From positions 1 to 47,564 of IMG/VR virus record IMGVR_UViG_3300046318_000570: 47,564 bases of DNA; one strand, written 5' to 3'. Within the stretch, counting starts at the first letter, position 1. Every line of letters begins with the position of its first letter. The position numbers were made by a program, and so were the translations under genes. The notes under the pieces are model-generated. The model made no database searches. It saw only the letters and a program-made list of their open reading frames with translations, and had not been told where the DNA came from. The stretch is from a virus. Below are positions 7,607 through 14,749 of this stretch, in pieces.

Positions 7607-7657
7607 GTATATTTTGTGTACAAACTTAACCCTAAGTATGTACGATAAACTTGGTCT

Positions 7658-7897
7658 ATGGAGCAACTTCAGAACACTTTAGTCGTCAGCGGTATGCTGT
7701 TAACAGTTATCGCCTTCCTCTGGTCAAGTACTAGAGAGTCAAAGTACATCCGAGCTCAGTCGAAGCGTATAGAGCGAAAAGCCATATTAGACATAGTTAC
7801 TGGATATAAGCCTATGTCTGCTGATCCAGATGTTAATGACTTTAGACGCTACCTTATAAACGCCATTAAGGATAGAACTCCTAATGATGATGTCTGA
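7658..7897 (+). CDS. Small single-span membrane protein (79 aa)
   Basis: Hydrophobic segment at about residues 8-24 (LVVSGMLLTVIAFLW), then a basic linker and an acidic end; likely N-out or N-in single-span. It overlaps the start of the recombinase gene by 14 nt. Function unknown. Confidence 0.6.
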   Translation: MEQLQNTLVVSGMLLTVIAFLWSSTRESKYIRAQSKRIERKAILDIVTGYKPMSADPDVNDFRRYLINAIKDRTPNDDV

Positions 7898-8591
7898 AGA
7901 AGAAGACCCTGGATTAGCTCTGCTCTACGCTAGAGTCTCTACATCCATGCAGGTGAACGATGGAGTCTCGCTGGATGTACAGGAGAGGACTCTAATCAAT
8001 GCTGCCGAGTTCCATGGCTTCTCGAAATGGGAAATGGTGAGAGAAGAGGGTCGTTCTGGTAAAAGCATTACTGGTAGACCTGCTCTGACAGACGCTCTTA
8101 AGCGATTAGCAGCTGGTGAAGCAAACGCCCTTATTGTTACAAGAATCGACAGACTTGCCAGAAGCACTACTGACTTCTTAGATATTGTCGATAGAGCCCA
8201 TGTGCAAAAGTGGCGACTTATTATGTTGGACCTAAACCTAGATACTTCCAGCTATCAAGGACGCTTTGTTGTGACAATCATGTCTGCGCTCGCCGAGATG
8301 GAGCGAGGCATCATTGCTTCTCGTCAGAAGGACATCCACAAAGATAGAAGAGAGCGTGGAATTGTCTGGGGAGTCGACATGGGACCTAAAAATAAAACTC
8401 CGCTTGACATCAAGGAGCGTATTATGATAGAAAGAAGTAATGGACGCAGTTATCGTAAGATAGCTGACGGACTTAATTCGGATAGCATACCTACACAGAA
8501 TGGAAAAGTGTGGTACGCTTCCACCATAAAAAATATCGTAGACGCCAGTATTGGAGAAGATAGTGAGCCGAAAGAAGAAGGTAGTATTTGA
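7884..8591 (+). CDS. Small serine recombinase (resolvase/invertase type)
   Basis: Catalyses site-specific strand exchange through a 5' phosphoserine. YARVST places the nucleophile at Ser19, with GRSGKS, the GRPAL arginine and RIDRLARST active-site segments following. The end (YRKIADGLN...WYASTIKNIV) is the helix-turn-helix of the recombinase family. At 235 residues it is far shorter than large phage serine integrases, so it is more likely a resolvase, invertase or mobile-element enzyme than a lysogeny integrase. No terminal inverted repeats were found. Its last codons contain one copy of the dispersed GACGCCAGTATT word. Confidence 0.88.
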   Translation: MMMSEEEDPGLALLYARVSTSMQVNDGVSLDVQERTLINAAEFHGFSKWEMVREEGRSGKSITGRPALTDALKRLAAGEANALIVTRIDRLARSTTDFLDIVDRAHVQKWRLIMLDLNLDTSSYQGRFVVTIMSALAEMERGIIASRQKDIHKDRRERGIVWGVDMGPKNKTPLDIKERIMIERSNGRSYRKIADGLNSDSIPTQNGKVWYASTIKNIVDASIGEDSEPKEEGSI

Positions 8592-8919
8592 GGATGTTCC
8601 CCGACCTAATGACGGATGGACATATACTACAGAGCTTCAGATACACGGGAGAAATGTATCCCCTGGAACAGAACTAAAGATTGAAGGAGAGCGTGGACGC
8701 TTTCGTTTTATAAAGCACGTCATTACAGAGCTCGGGGTTGAGTGGATTGATGTGTGGGGTGGACCTAAGGGAGCTGAGAACATTAGAAGCTTTCGACCAG
8801 ATAGAGTCAAGCGAGTACATTACAAGAATCAAACCGTAGGAAACCTTGCCGCAGAGCATAAGCAAAAGATGAAAGACAAGAAGGCTGAAGCCCAGTCAGA
8901 GAGTTCAAATGAAAAGTAG
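8563..8919 (+). CDS. Conserved actinophage-type hypothetical protein (118 aa)
   Basis: Compact beta-rich protein with a patterned core (FRFIKHV, EWIDVWGG, RSFRPDRVKRVH) followed by a Lys/Glu-rich helical tail. A TTG at 8551 is in frame, but GTG 8563 follows GGAGAAG and is the better start; it overlaps the recombinase stop. Function unknown. Confidence 0.7.
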   Translation: MSRKKKVVFEDVPRPNDGWTYTTELQIHGRNVSPGTELKIEGERGRFRFIKHVITELGVEWIDVWGGPKGAENIRSFRPDRVKRVHYKNQTVGNLAAEHKQKMKDKKAEAQSESSNEK

Positions 8920-9028
8920 TAGACGCCAGTATGGATATCCTTGTCGGAAACATAGGATTTGGTTTAGAGGTAGTTACTGTCCAAGTTGTTACAAAGAGAG
9001 AAGAAGTAAGGAGAGAGCTAATGGGTAA
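8909..9028 (+). CDS. Tiny basic zinc-finger-like protein (39 aa)
   Basis: An ATG frame overlapping both neighbours (11 nt and 8 nt). The product is very basic with PCRKHR and, 12 residues on, CPSC, enough for one zinc site. Its codons fit the local style, and the overlaps look like translational coupling. It contains a copy of the GACGCCAGTA word. Alternative: a longer frame starting at ATG 8931 in another phase, which has a worse start. Confidence 0.5.
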   Translation: MKSSRRQYGYPCRKHRIWFRGSYCPSCYKERRSKERANG

Positions 9029-9140
9029 GAAAAAGACTATTGATGAGATCATCTATATCCTGCGTAATCAGCAGGCAGAGCATGGTGACTTGGCTAGTAT
9101 TGAAGATCTTATCGACTTGATTTTGAAAAAGACTAAGTAG
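9021..9140 (+). CDS. Tiny helical protein (39 aa)
   Basis: ATG 9021 follows AAGGAGAG with good spacing. The product starts with a Lys run and continues as amphipathic helices (IDEIIYILRNQQAE, IEDLIDLILKK). The frame extends up to ATG 8931, which lacks a ribosome site and would make 69 residues; the shorter form is preferred. Confidence 0.5.
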   Translation: MGKKKTIDEIIYILRNQQAEHGDLASIEDLIDLILKKTK

Positions 9141-9169
9141 TCTGTAAGATGTATCTATAACTTAATATT

Positions 9170-9241
9170 GCCCCAATAGCTCAACGGTAGAGCATCGCTC
9201 TTGTAAAGCGAAGGTTGTGATCTCGGAATTCACTTGGGGCT
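9170..9241 (+). tRNA. tRNA-Thr (TGT)
   Basis: Acceptor GCCCCAA/TTGGGGC, anticodon loop CTTGTAA with anticodon TGT, discriminator T. The T-arm is odd: GTGAT/TTCAC with loop CTCGGAA in place of TTCGAAT. CCA is not encoded. Confidence 0.88.
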
Positions 9242-9343
9242 CAATGCAGAGGTGTAGCGTCAACTAACTCAGCCGATGCAGAGCAGGGATGCGAAAGAAC
9301 AGAAAGTGTTAGTAATTATCTAAGTACGCAAGTCCCTGCGTAT
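9242..9343 (+). other. 102 nt spacer inside the tRNA cluster, possible hairpin
   Basis: No tRNA is recognisable. GCAGGGA (from about 9285) can pair with TCCCTGC (about 9332) around a 40 nt loop. The loop holds AAAGTGTTAGTA, the same word that is repeated in the control region near 19760. Confidence 0.3.
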
Positions 9344-9431
9344 GGAAGCGTGACCGAGCGGCCTAAGGTGGCAGTCTTGAAAACTGTTGAGGTGAGAGCC
9401 TCCGTGGGTTCAAATCCTACCGCTTCCGCCA
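9344..9431 (+). tRNA. tRNA-Ser (TGA), CCA encoded
   Basis: Acceptor GGAAGCG/CGCTTCC, anticodon loop CTTGAAA with anticodon TGA, long variable arm typical of Ser, T-loop TTCAAAT, discriminator G and encoded CCA at 9429-9431. Confidence 0.93.
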
Positions 9432-9505
9432 CGAGACTTAGCTCAGCAGGTTAGAGCAGCGGACTCATAATCCGTCGGTCGTGGGTTCAAGTCCCACAGT
9501 CTCGA
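9432..9505 (+). tRNA. tRNA with CAT anticodon (elongator Met or Ile2)
   Basis: Acceptor CGAGACT/AGTCTCG, anticodon loop CTCATAA, T-arm GTGGG/CCCAC, discriminator A. The anticodon stem lacks the three G-C pairs of initiators, so it is elongator Met or a lysidine-modified Ile tRNA. It abuts the tRNA-Ser gene. Confidence 0.9.
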
Positions 9506-9517
9506 CAAGGAGTAACT

Positions 9518-9796
9518 ATGACTAAAAATAAAAATGAAACTAGTATAGAAAATAAAGTGGCTATCCTAGCTGAGCTTTGGTTAGAATACAGAAATGATGA
9601 CGAGTTTTCTGACTTTGTTGAATACAATGACCTGGGACTTCCACTTGCTTATGCTGTAGACGCCAGTATTGTTGAAATAACTCCACTGGCAAAAAACTTT
9701 ATTGAAGAGACTTTTGAGTTACTACTTGCTAGTCTTGATATTAAAGATGTAGGGTATGAGAGCCTAGATGAAATATTGGATGGTATAGGTGACTGA
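9518..9796 (+). CDS. Acidic hypothetical protein (92 aa)
   Basis: Starts at ATG 9518 after AAGGAG. Strongly acidic and helical; no family recognised. Its middle codons (VDASI) carry a copy of the GACGCCAGTATTG word. Confidence 0.65.
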   Translation: MTKNKNETSIENKVAILAELWLEYRNDDEFSDFVEYNDLGLPLAYAVDASIVEITPLAKNFIEETFELLLASLDIKDVGYESLDEILDGIGD

Positions 9797-9902
9797 CGAA
9801 GAACTTAAAGCTTTAAAGTTAGCATTGATTGATAGACGTAAGAGACAATACGAAGAAGCTAAACGCAAGCGGAAAGCCGAGAGTACTAATGACAAACCCT
9901 AA
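9789..9902 (+). CDS. Tiny charged protein (37 aa)
   Basis: GTG start overlapping the previous stop by 8 nt, and its 3' end overlaps the next ATG. The product is a single highly charged helix (EELKALKLALIDRRKRQYEEAKRKRK cannot hold a fold alone; basic second half). Probably a coupled small gene; no function assigned. Confidence 0.4.
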   Translation: MTDEELKALKLALIDRRKRQYEEAKRKRKAESTNDKP

Positions 9903-10269
9903 GATTCCAGTAAGTACTTGGACCATGCATAACTGCGATAAGTCGCATAGAGATGCTAAATCATTTATTAAGTGTTGTTTGAATAAGTATTACTATAACG
10001 GGGAGAATGCTCATAAGCCTTCTATTAGAAGTTATGGTAGTGGCTCTTGGGCAGTTATCCGAGAGATGTGGTCTGATGTTTACTACACGGAGCACAACGG
10101 TAAGCGTAATAACCAGCAGTACAAAATATTTGAGATAACTACATATACAACATATGAAGAAGCCACTAACTACTACAGCAAACTCGCAGCTGGGTGCTGG
10201 GATTGTGACAATTGTCGTGGTGGGTATTGCTTGAATCTTCAGAGTTCTATAGTTAAAGTAACTATATAA
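9889..10269 (+). CDS. Hypothetical Cys-containing protein (126 aa)
   Basis: The frame is open from 9829, but ATG 9889 overlaps the preceding small gene and is the likelier start. Several Cys (HNCDKSH, KCCLN, GCWDCDNC, GYCLN) and many Tyr/Asn residues. CWDCDNC could bind metal. No family recognised. Confidence 0.6.
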   Translation: MTNPKIPVSTWTMHNCDKSHRDAKSFIKCCLNKYYYNGENAHKPSIRSYGSGSWAVIREMWSDVYYTEHNGKRNNQQYKIFEITTYTTYEEATNYYSKLAAGCWDCDNCRGGYCLNLQSSIVKVTI

Positions 10270-10274
10270 CCCTG

Positions 10275-10351
10275 CTCCCAGTATCGGCTCACTCTTATAA
10301 GGTGTAGAAACCGTAGTTGGTGACACGTTGGTTCAAGTCCAACCTGGGGGA
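10275..10351 (+). tRNA. Unusual tRNA or tRNA-like element
   Basis: The 3' side is a normal tRNA: T-arm GTTGG-TTCAAGT-CCAAC and acceptor CTCCCAG/CTGGGGG with discriminator A. The rest does not fold canonically. The only anticodon-like arm is CACT-CTTATAA-GGTG (would read TAT, Ile), but it leaves no D-arm on its 5' side and about 20 extra nt after it. It may be degraded or a tRNA mimic. The same T-arm word recurs in the structured RNA at 42.5 kb. Confidence 0.4.
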
Positions 10352-10377
10352 CTTAACAACAATAATGATAGGAAAAG

Positions 10378-10563
10378 ATGAAACTCGTATTCCATGTATG
10401 GAAAGAAAAATGGCTACCAGATTGGTCTGACCGTCTGTATCAGGTATTTCACTTCTATAGCCCAGAGGGTTCTGGTTTGCCATCATACATAAGGGTCCAT
10501 GGTTTCGGGGTAGTTATCCTGAGCGTAGAGTTTGCTGTATTCTTCTACAAAGATCAAATTTAA
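10378..10563 (+). CDS. Hypothetical protein (61 aa)
   Basis: ATG 10378 after TAGGAAA. Aromatic-rich (VFHVWKEKWLPDW) with a hydrophobic stretch near the end (VVILSVEFAVFF); could be a peripheral membrane protein. Sits between two tRNA-type elements. No family recognised. Confidence 0.55.
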   Translation: MKLVFHVWKEKWLPDWSDRLYQVFHFYSPEGSGLPSYIRVHGFGVVILSVEFAVFFYKDQI

Positions 10564-10573
10564 TAAGTAGCAA

Positions 10574-10646
10574 CCTCCTGTATCCCAATGGCAGAGGAAG
10601 TCGACTTAAAATCGATTCAGTGTCAGTTCGAGTCTGACCAGGAGGA
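10574..10646 (+). tRNA. tRNA with TAA anticodon (nominally Leu) and short variable loop
   Basis: Acceptor CCTCCTG/CAGGAGG, anticodon arm GTCGA-CTTAAAA-TCGAT (anticodon TAA), variable loop TCAGT, T-arm GTCAG-TTCGAGT-CTGAC, discriminator A. Leu tRNAs normally carry a long variable arm; this has the short five-base kind. Confidence 0.85.
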
Positions 10647-10648
10647 CT

Positions 10649-11401
10649 TTATTCCAGCCAAGGTTCGACTGGGTAGTCTTCGTCGTCTAGGTCTTGGATG
10701 TTGAGGCTATTTATAATAGACGCCATTATTGGTGACATAGCAGAAGCTTCACTAGACCTAGGGTGCATCTTAGGAAGCAAGTCATTGTCGGTAACGTACT
10801 TCTTGTTCTTAGGTGAGCCAGTCTTTACTAAGTGTAGGAAAGCGTTGACGCGAGCCATAGCCCATGAGTTTCGGTTCTGGTCTGGACGGTGTGAGCTAGA
10901 GAAAGCTCCAGCACCTCGGCGATAGACTGCCTTCAACTTAGCAAGAGTAACCTTGCGACCAGTAGGTGCTTTCTCGTTGTGGTCAGCAACCTTCTTCTCT
11001 AGGGAAGTAATGATAGCTTCTGTAAACTCGACGCCCTTACCTGAAGCAGCAGAACCTTTAGCGTTCTTACTAGAGCCGTAAATCTTGTCTTTCTTAGGAG
11101 CTGGTTTAGAGCCAGCAGTTGCAGTAACCGCTCCGTCTGGAAGAACAGCAAAACGGCAAAGTCCACCATCTTCAACTTCTGCTTCGATAATCTGGCAACC
11201 ATTAGGTGCATTATAGAAAACGCAGTTTCCGCACTTTACGCCAATCTTGGCATTCTCTTCATTTTCAGCTGCAGGAGTGTACCCAGCCCAGACGCCAGTA
11301 TTGTCATCATTAAACCTGCCATACTTGTTGGCAATAAGAAGTAGGGCGTCAGCAAGTTCTTGTTCTTCTGGAACAAGATTGTGTTCATTACTTGGGTACA
11401 T
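10649..11401 (-). CDS. Conserved phage protein with Cys cluster and basic C-terminal domain (250 aa)
   Basis: The only leftward gene in the first 15 kb. Residues 56-82 hold KCGNCVFY, NGCQI and GGLCRF, a four-Cys set like small Fe-S or zinc domains. After a Lys/Ala/Gly linker, a C-terminal module (YRRGAGAFSSSHRP, WAMARVNAFLHL, KYVTDNDLLP) resembles a domain seen in phage structural or maturation proteins, but I cannot name it. The gene carries two copies of the GACGCC-type word on the opposite strand. Confidence 0.7.
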   Translation of the reverse strand: MYPSNEHNLVPEEQELADALLLIANKYGRFNDDNTGVWAGYTPAAENEENAKIGVKCGNCVFYNAPNGCQIIEAEVEDGGLCRFAVLPDGAVTATAGSKPAPKKDKIYGSSKNAKGSAASGKGVEFTEAIITSLEKKVADHNEKAPTGRKVTLAKLKAVYRRGAGAFSSSHRPDQNRNSWAMARVNAFLHLVKTGSPKNKKYVTDNDLLPKMHPRSSEASAMSPIMASIINSLNIQDLDDEDYPVEPWLE

Positions 11402-11437
11402 GAATCAATTTTACTATAGAATCAATTTATCAATTAT

Positions 11438-11510
11438 CCCCGCGTAGCTCAGTGGATAGAGCAAAGGCCTTCTAATCCTTTGGTCGCAGGTTCGATTCCT
11501 GCCGCGGGGG
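11438..11510 (+). tRNA. tRNA-Arg (TCT)
   Basis: Acceptor CCCCGCG/CGCGGGG, anticodon arm AAGGC-CTTCTAA-TCCTT with anticodon TCT (one C-T mismatch next to the loop), T-arm GCAGG-TTCGATT-CCTGC, discriminator G. Reads AGA, a codon used often in this window. Confidence 0.92.
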
Positions 11511-11513
11511 CTG

Positions 11514-11519
11514 TATACT
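11514..11519 (+). promoter_or_regulatory. -10 box of the leaderless thyX promoter
   Basis: TATACT ends 6 nt before the thyX ATG and only 4 nt after the tRNA-Arg end; no Shine-Dalgarno sequence precedes the ATG. Confidence 0.6.
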
Positions 11520-11525
11520 TTAGGT

Positions 11526-12224
11526 ATGTTACCTATCGAATTTCGTAGCGATATGACTGTCGAGTTAATCCAGTCAATGGCATCTGATGAAGCAGTTACT
11601 ATGGCAGCTCGTGTTTCAACTGGGGCAGGTAGTGGTAATCCTGACCGTGAGGCTGGACTTATTAATTACTTGATGCGTGATCGCCACGGTTCACCATTCG
11701 AGCACAATGCTTTTACCTTTTATATAGAAGCACCTATCTTTGTGTTCCGTGAGTTTATGCGTCACCGAATTGCTTCTTATAATGAAGAGAGTGGACGCTA
11801 CAAGGAACTTAACCCTACCTTCTATATTCCAGATGCTGAGCGTAAGCTAATTCAGATTGGTAAGACTGGTGCTTATGAGTTTGTAGAGGGTACTTCAATC
11901 CAGTTTGGTGTCACTAAGACTGAGATATATTCAAGTAGTAAACGCGCCTATGAATCTTATAAGGTGATGCTGGATGGTGGTATTGCTCGTGAAGTAGCTC
12001 GTGCAGTACTTCCAGTAAATATCTACTCTTCTATGTACGTTACGATGAACGCCCGTAGTTTGATGAACTTCCTATCACTACGTACCACTCGTGAGGGTAC
12101 GCACTTCCCTAGTTTCCCGCAACGTGAGATTGAAATGGTTGCAGAAAAAATGGAAGAAATATTTGCAGAAAAGATGCCTTTGACATATGATTGTTTTAAT
12201 AAGAATGGTCGAGTAGCTCCATAA
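11526..12224 (+). CDS. thyX: Flavin-dependent thymidylate synthase
   Basis: Makes dTMP from dUMP with methylene-tetrahydrofolate, FAD and NADPH. The signature RHRIASYNEESGRY is complete at 79-92 (family pattern RHRxxSxNExSxRY). Length 232 residues is normal. The end region (VNIYSSMYVTMNARSLMNFLSLR) also matches the family. It supplies dTTP together with the RNR and the dNMP kinase at 13248. Confidence 0.97.
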   Translation: MLPIEFRSDMTVELIQSMASDEAVTMAARVSTGAGSGNPDREAGLINYLMRDRHGSPFEHNAFTFYIEAPIFVFREFMRHRIASYNEESGRYKELNPTFYIPDAERKLIQIGKTGAYEFVEGTSIQFGVTKTEIYSSSKRAYESYKVMLDGGIAREVARAVLPVNIYSSMYVTMNARSLMNFLSLRTTREGTHFPSFPQREIEMVAEKMEEIFAEKMPLTYDCFNKNGRVAP

Positions 12225-12248
12225 GCTACATCTATAGTTAGGCAAACA

Positions 12249-12452
12249 ATGCGTGCTATTAAAGTGAATCGTCAGGCTGTAGAAGCATTAGTCTTCTGGC
12301 TTATCTATCACGAGATGATTGCAACAATCATTTCTCTAATCGGAAACATTGAATGGTGGTGGCTACAACCGTTTGTAGTCATAATGTCACTGTTCACTTT
12401 GTCAATAACCCTAGGCAGTCAAACTCGAGAGGAACATGATGGACGCCAGTAA
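12249..12452 (+). CDS. Small membrane protein (67 aa)
   Basis: Two hydrophobic segments at about 12-31 and 38-57 joined by a short EWWW turn; charged C-terminus. A TATAGT lies about 11 nt before the ATG, so the leader is very short. It overlaps the next gene by 17 nt. Function unknown. Confidence 0.6.
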   Translation: MRAIKVNRQAVEALVFWLIYHEMIATIISLIGNIEWWWLQPFVVIMSLFTLSITLGSQTREEHDGRQ

Positions 12453-12726
12453 TTCTGAATCAGACGTAACAATAGAGGTAGAGTCTGATGACCCCCAGAT
12501 TAAAAGTGAAATGGGTAAGGCAATCAATAAAGCACTAAAGGCTAAGGTTGCTTTAGAGTATGCTGTCTCTGAATCTTTGGACGCCGCTAGTGAGTTTGGT
12601 TTTGCTCTAGGTGCTTTAGATGTTAAAGAAGAGTTTGTAGAGAAACTTCGTGAAGAGCAAGAGAAAACAAAACTAGGATTTATTCAGTATAAAAGACTGT
12701 CCGAGTTGCTCGGCATAGATATCTAA
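12436..12726 (+). CDS. Acidic helical protein (96 aa)
   Basis: Two adjacent ATGs (12436, 12439) follow GAGAGGAAC. Acidic N-terminus, then helices with Ala/Glu/Lys periodicity, possibly coiled coil. The first codons contain a copy of the GACGCCAGTAA word. No family recognised. Confidence 0.6.
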   Translation: MMDASNSESDVTIEVESDDPQIKSEMGKAINKALKAKVALEYAVSESLDAASEFGFALGALDVKEEFVEKLREEQEKTKLGFIQYKRLSELLGIDI

Positions 12727-12735
12727 CTACTAGTA

Positions 12736-13248
12736 ATGAATGACAAAGAGATGCGACTATACCGTTACGAATACACCATGCCTGTTGATGTCTATGATGG
12801 GGACGACGATATCGAAGTAGAGCTGGAAGAAGAAGAGAATATTGAAGACTTCTTATTTCCTGAAGAGAAGTCCGATATTGAAACTTTTGTTGACTGGGTG
12901 TATGCCAAGGATGAATTTGAAGTTCTTGACCATGGTTCTGTTTATGAGAACAAAATAAGTTTCAACATAAGACTGGCAACTATTGATGAAGCTAGTGCTT
13001 ATGAAGATGGATTTATTGAGGGTCGAATGCTTGCGCAAGCGAGTGAGCGAATGATGAACTGGGATGGTGTGGGTTACAGACTTGACAGTTTTAACCCAAT
13101 GATAACCGTTAAGACTTTTATCTGTGGAATCTGTGATGGGTCATATGACTTTACTAATGCTGCTATGCATAAAGATTTCTTCCTAATGATGGAGAAAGAT
13201 AACGGAACCGCTGAAACTAATTGGCACATATGTAAGGGATGCTCTTGA
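12736..13248 (+). CDS. Acidic protein with C-terminal zinc ribbon (170 aa)
   Basis: A very acidic patch at 21-45 (DGDDDIEVELEEEE), then a mixed fold and a C-terminal pair CGIC and CKGC that can hold one zinc. The gene overlaps the next ATG by one base (TGATG), so the two are coupled. Function unknown. Confidence 0.65.
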   Translation: MNDKEMRLYRYEYTMPVDVYDGDDDIEVELEEEENIEDFLFPEEKSDIETFVDWVYAKDEFEVLDHGSVYENKISFNIRLATIDEASAYEDGFIEGRMLAQASERMMNWDGVGYRLDSFNPMITVKTFICGICDGSYDFTNAAMHKDFFLMMEKDNGTAETNWHICKGCS

Positions 13249-14156
13249 TGGGTAAACGTAAAAAACTCTCTGTATACATCGCTGGTCCAATGACTGGCTA
13301 TGATGACTGGAACTTTTCAGCATTCTTCGAGGCAGAGAAACAATTAAAAGAACTTGGGTATTGGGTTCTAAATCCAGCTCATAATGATGGAACTACTGTA
13401 AAGGCTGCTTTGCTGAGTGCAGGTAGTCCAGACAGACCTAATCACTCGTGGGCTTATTACATGAAGCGAGACCTCCCTCATGTTATGGAAGCTGACATGC
13501 TATGTGTACTTCCAGGGTGGAAGGAATCTAAAGGTGCTTCGTTAGAAGTTCATGTAGCTAAGGCCCTTGGACTTCCAATCATGGTTCTTAAAGATGGAAA
13601 GCTAATTCCACGAGTTACTGCAATTGGTCTTAGTGGTTGGGCACGAGCAGGTAAGGATACTGCTGCTGACCATTTAGTTGCCGACTATGGCTACACTAAA
13701 ATGTCTTTTGCTGACCCTATGCGTGAGGCTCTTATCAGATTAAATCCTCTTATTCATATTGGTGGTCATGTAGCTCACCTTGCTCCTATCGTTGAGAAAA
13801 CAGGATGGGAAGATCTAAAAACTATTAGTTCAGACATCCGACCACTACTACAACGTTTTGGTACTGAAGTTGGTCGCGAAATGTTTGGTGAGAACTTCTG
13901 GGTAGACGCCGCTATTGATAGAATCCCTGATGGCGGAAAAGTTGTTTTTGCTGATGTTAGATTCCCTAATGAGGCAGATGCTATTCGTGAGCTTGGTGGA
14001 TTTGTTATCCGAGTAGAGCGTGATGGTTTTGGTCCAGCTAATGACCATATCTCCGAGCATGCTCTTGACAACTATGACTTTGACGGTAGATTATTTAATA
14101 ACGGAACTATCGAAGATTTGAATAAGTTAGTTGACGTTATCTTTTCGAAGGAGTAG
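13248..14156 (+). CDS. Fusion of DUF4406 domain and deoxynucleoside monophosphate kinase
   Basis: The N-terminal half (about 5-115) is a DUF4406/nucleoside deoxyribosyltransferase-like fold with YIAGPMTGYDDWNF and a later GWKESKGASLEVHVA. The C-terminal half is a phage dNMP kinase of the T4 gp1 kind: P-loop GLSGWARAGKDT at 127-138, FADPMREALIRLNP after it, and FADVRFPNEADAI. It would phosphorylate dNMPs, perhaps after salvage or trimming by the first domain. ATG 13248 follows AAGGGA by 8 nt; ATG 13239 also lies in frame. Confidence 0.88.
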   Translation: MGKRKKLSVYIAGPMTGYDDWNFSAFFEAEKQLKELGYWVLNPAHNDGTTVKAALLSAGSPDRPNHSWAYYMKRDLPHVMEADMLCVLPGWKESKGASLEVHVAKALGLPIMVLKDGKLIPRVTAIGLSGWARAGKDTAADHLVADYGYTKMSFADPMREALIRLNPLIHIGGHVAHLAPIVEKTGWEDLKTISSDIRPLLQRFGTEVGREMFGENFWVDAAIDRIPDGGKVVFADVRFPNEADAIRELGGFVIRVERDGFGPANDHISEHALDNYDFDGRLFNNGTIEDLNKLVDVIFSKE

Positions 14157-14158
14157 CT

Positions 14159-14425
14159 ATGGCAGATGAAGCCAAAGAAGAATACAAAACAATAACGCTG
14201 GATGACTTGACCGAAGAGCAAACACTAGTTATTAAGATGTTTATGTTTAACGGTGTACTAAATGAGCGTGAGCGTCTTACTGAACTTTTGGACGCCCTTA
14301 TTAGTAGTAGAAGAAAAGCTGCTGAAGCTAGTGGTAGTTCTTCATACTCGAAAACTATAACCTTTGATGAAGTTAAAAAACTCATTTGGGATAGTGAAGT
14401 TGACAAGTCAGAAGATAGTGAGTAA
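14159..14425 (+). CDS. Hypothetical acidic protein (88 aa)
   Basis: ATG 14159 after GAAGGAG. Acidic and helical (ERERLTELLDALISSRRKAAE), with a Ser-rich linker. No family recognised. Rightward operon continuing from the kinase fusion. Confidence 0.65.
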   Translation: MADEAKEEYKTITLDDLTEEQTLVIKMFMFNGVLNERERLTELLDALISSRRKAAEASGSSSYSKTITFDEVKKLIWDSEVDKSEDSE

Positions 14426-14434
14426 GGTTTAAAT

Positions 14435-14749
14435 ATGAACATTCCAGATGATATTTCAAACATTAACAGCTCGCCAGTTATGGTCGAGGTAAACACTAAC
14501 TCTTTCCATGCAATTGGTAAACCACTACTGAGTCTTCCTATGGAGACTCTTCTTGGTGTGTCACTTGCAATGAAGTCAGACGACATGACTGTAACTCTTG
14601 TTGCTCTACACAAAGCAATGTCGCAGGCTTTCTCGGAGGAGGACTTCAAATCTATTGTAAAATTGAACATGAAGGATTTCTTCTCTGTGCTAGAAGCATG
14701 GACTAAAGCTGGTATTGAAAGTAGAGAAAATGGAGCAGAATCAGACTGA
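14435..14749 (+). CDS. Hypothetical protein (104 aa)
   Basis: ATG 14435 after GTAAGG. Soluble; no motif recognised. Its last 20 nt overlap the start of a 53-residue gene. Confidence 0.65.
   Translation: MNIPDDISNINSSPVMVEVNTNSFHAIGKPLLSLPMETLLGVSLAMKSDDMTVTLVALHKAMSQAFSEEDFKSIVKLNMKDFFSVLEAWTKAGIESRENGAESD

Noticed and set aside
7884-8591. Large serine integrase of a temperate phage
   Set aside because: At 235 residues it lacks the long C-terminal DNA-binding part; no repressor-integrase-attP arrangement is seen around it.
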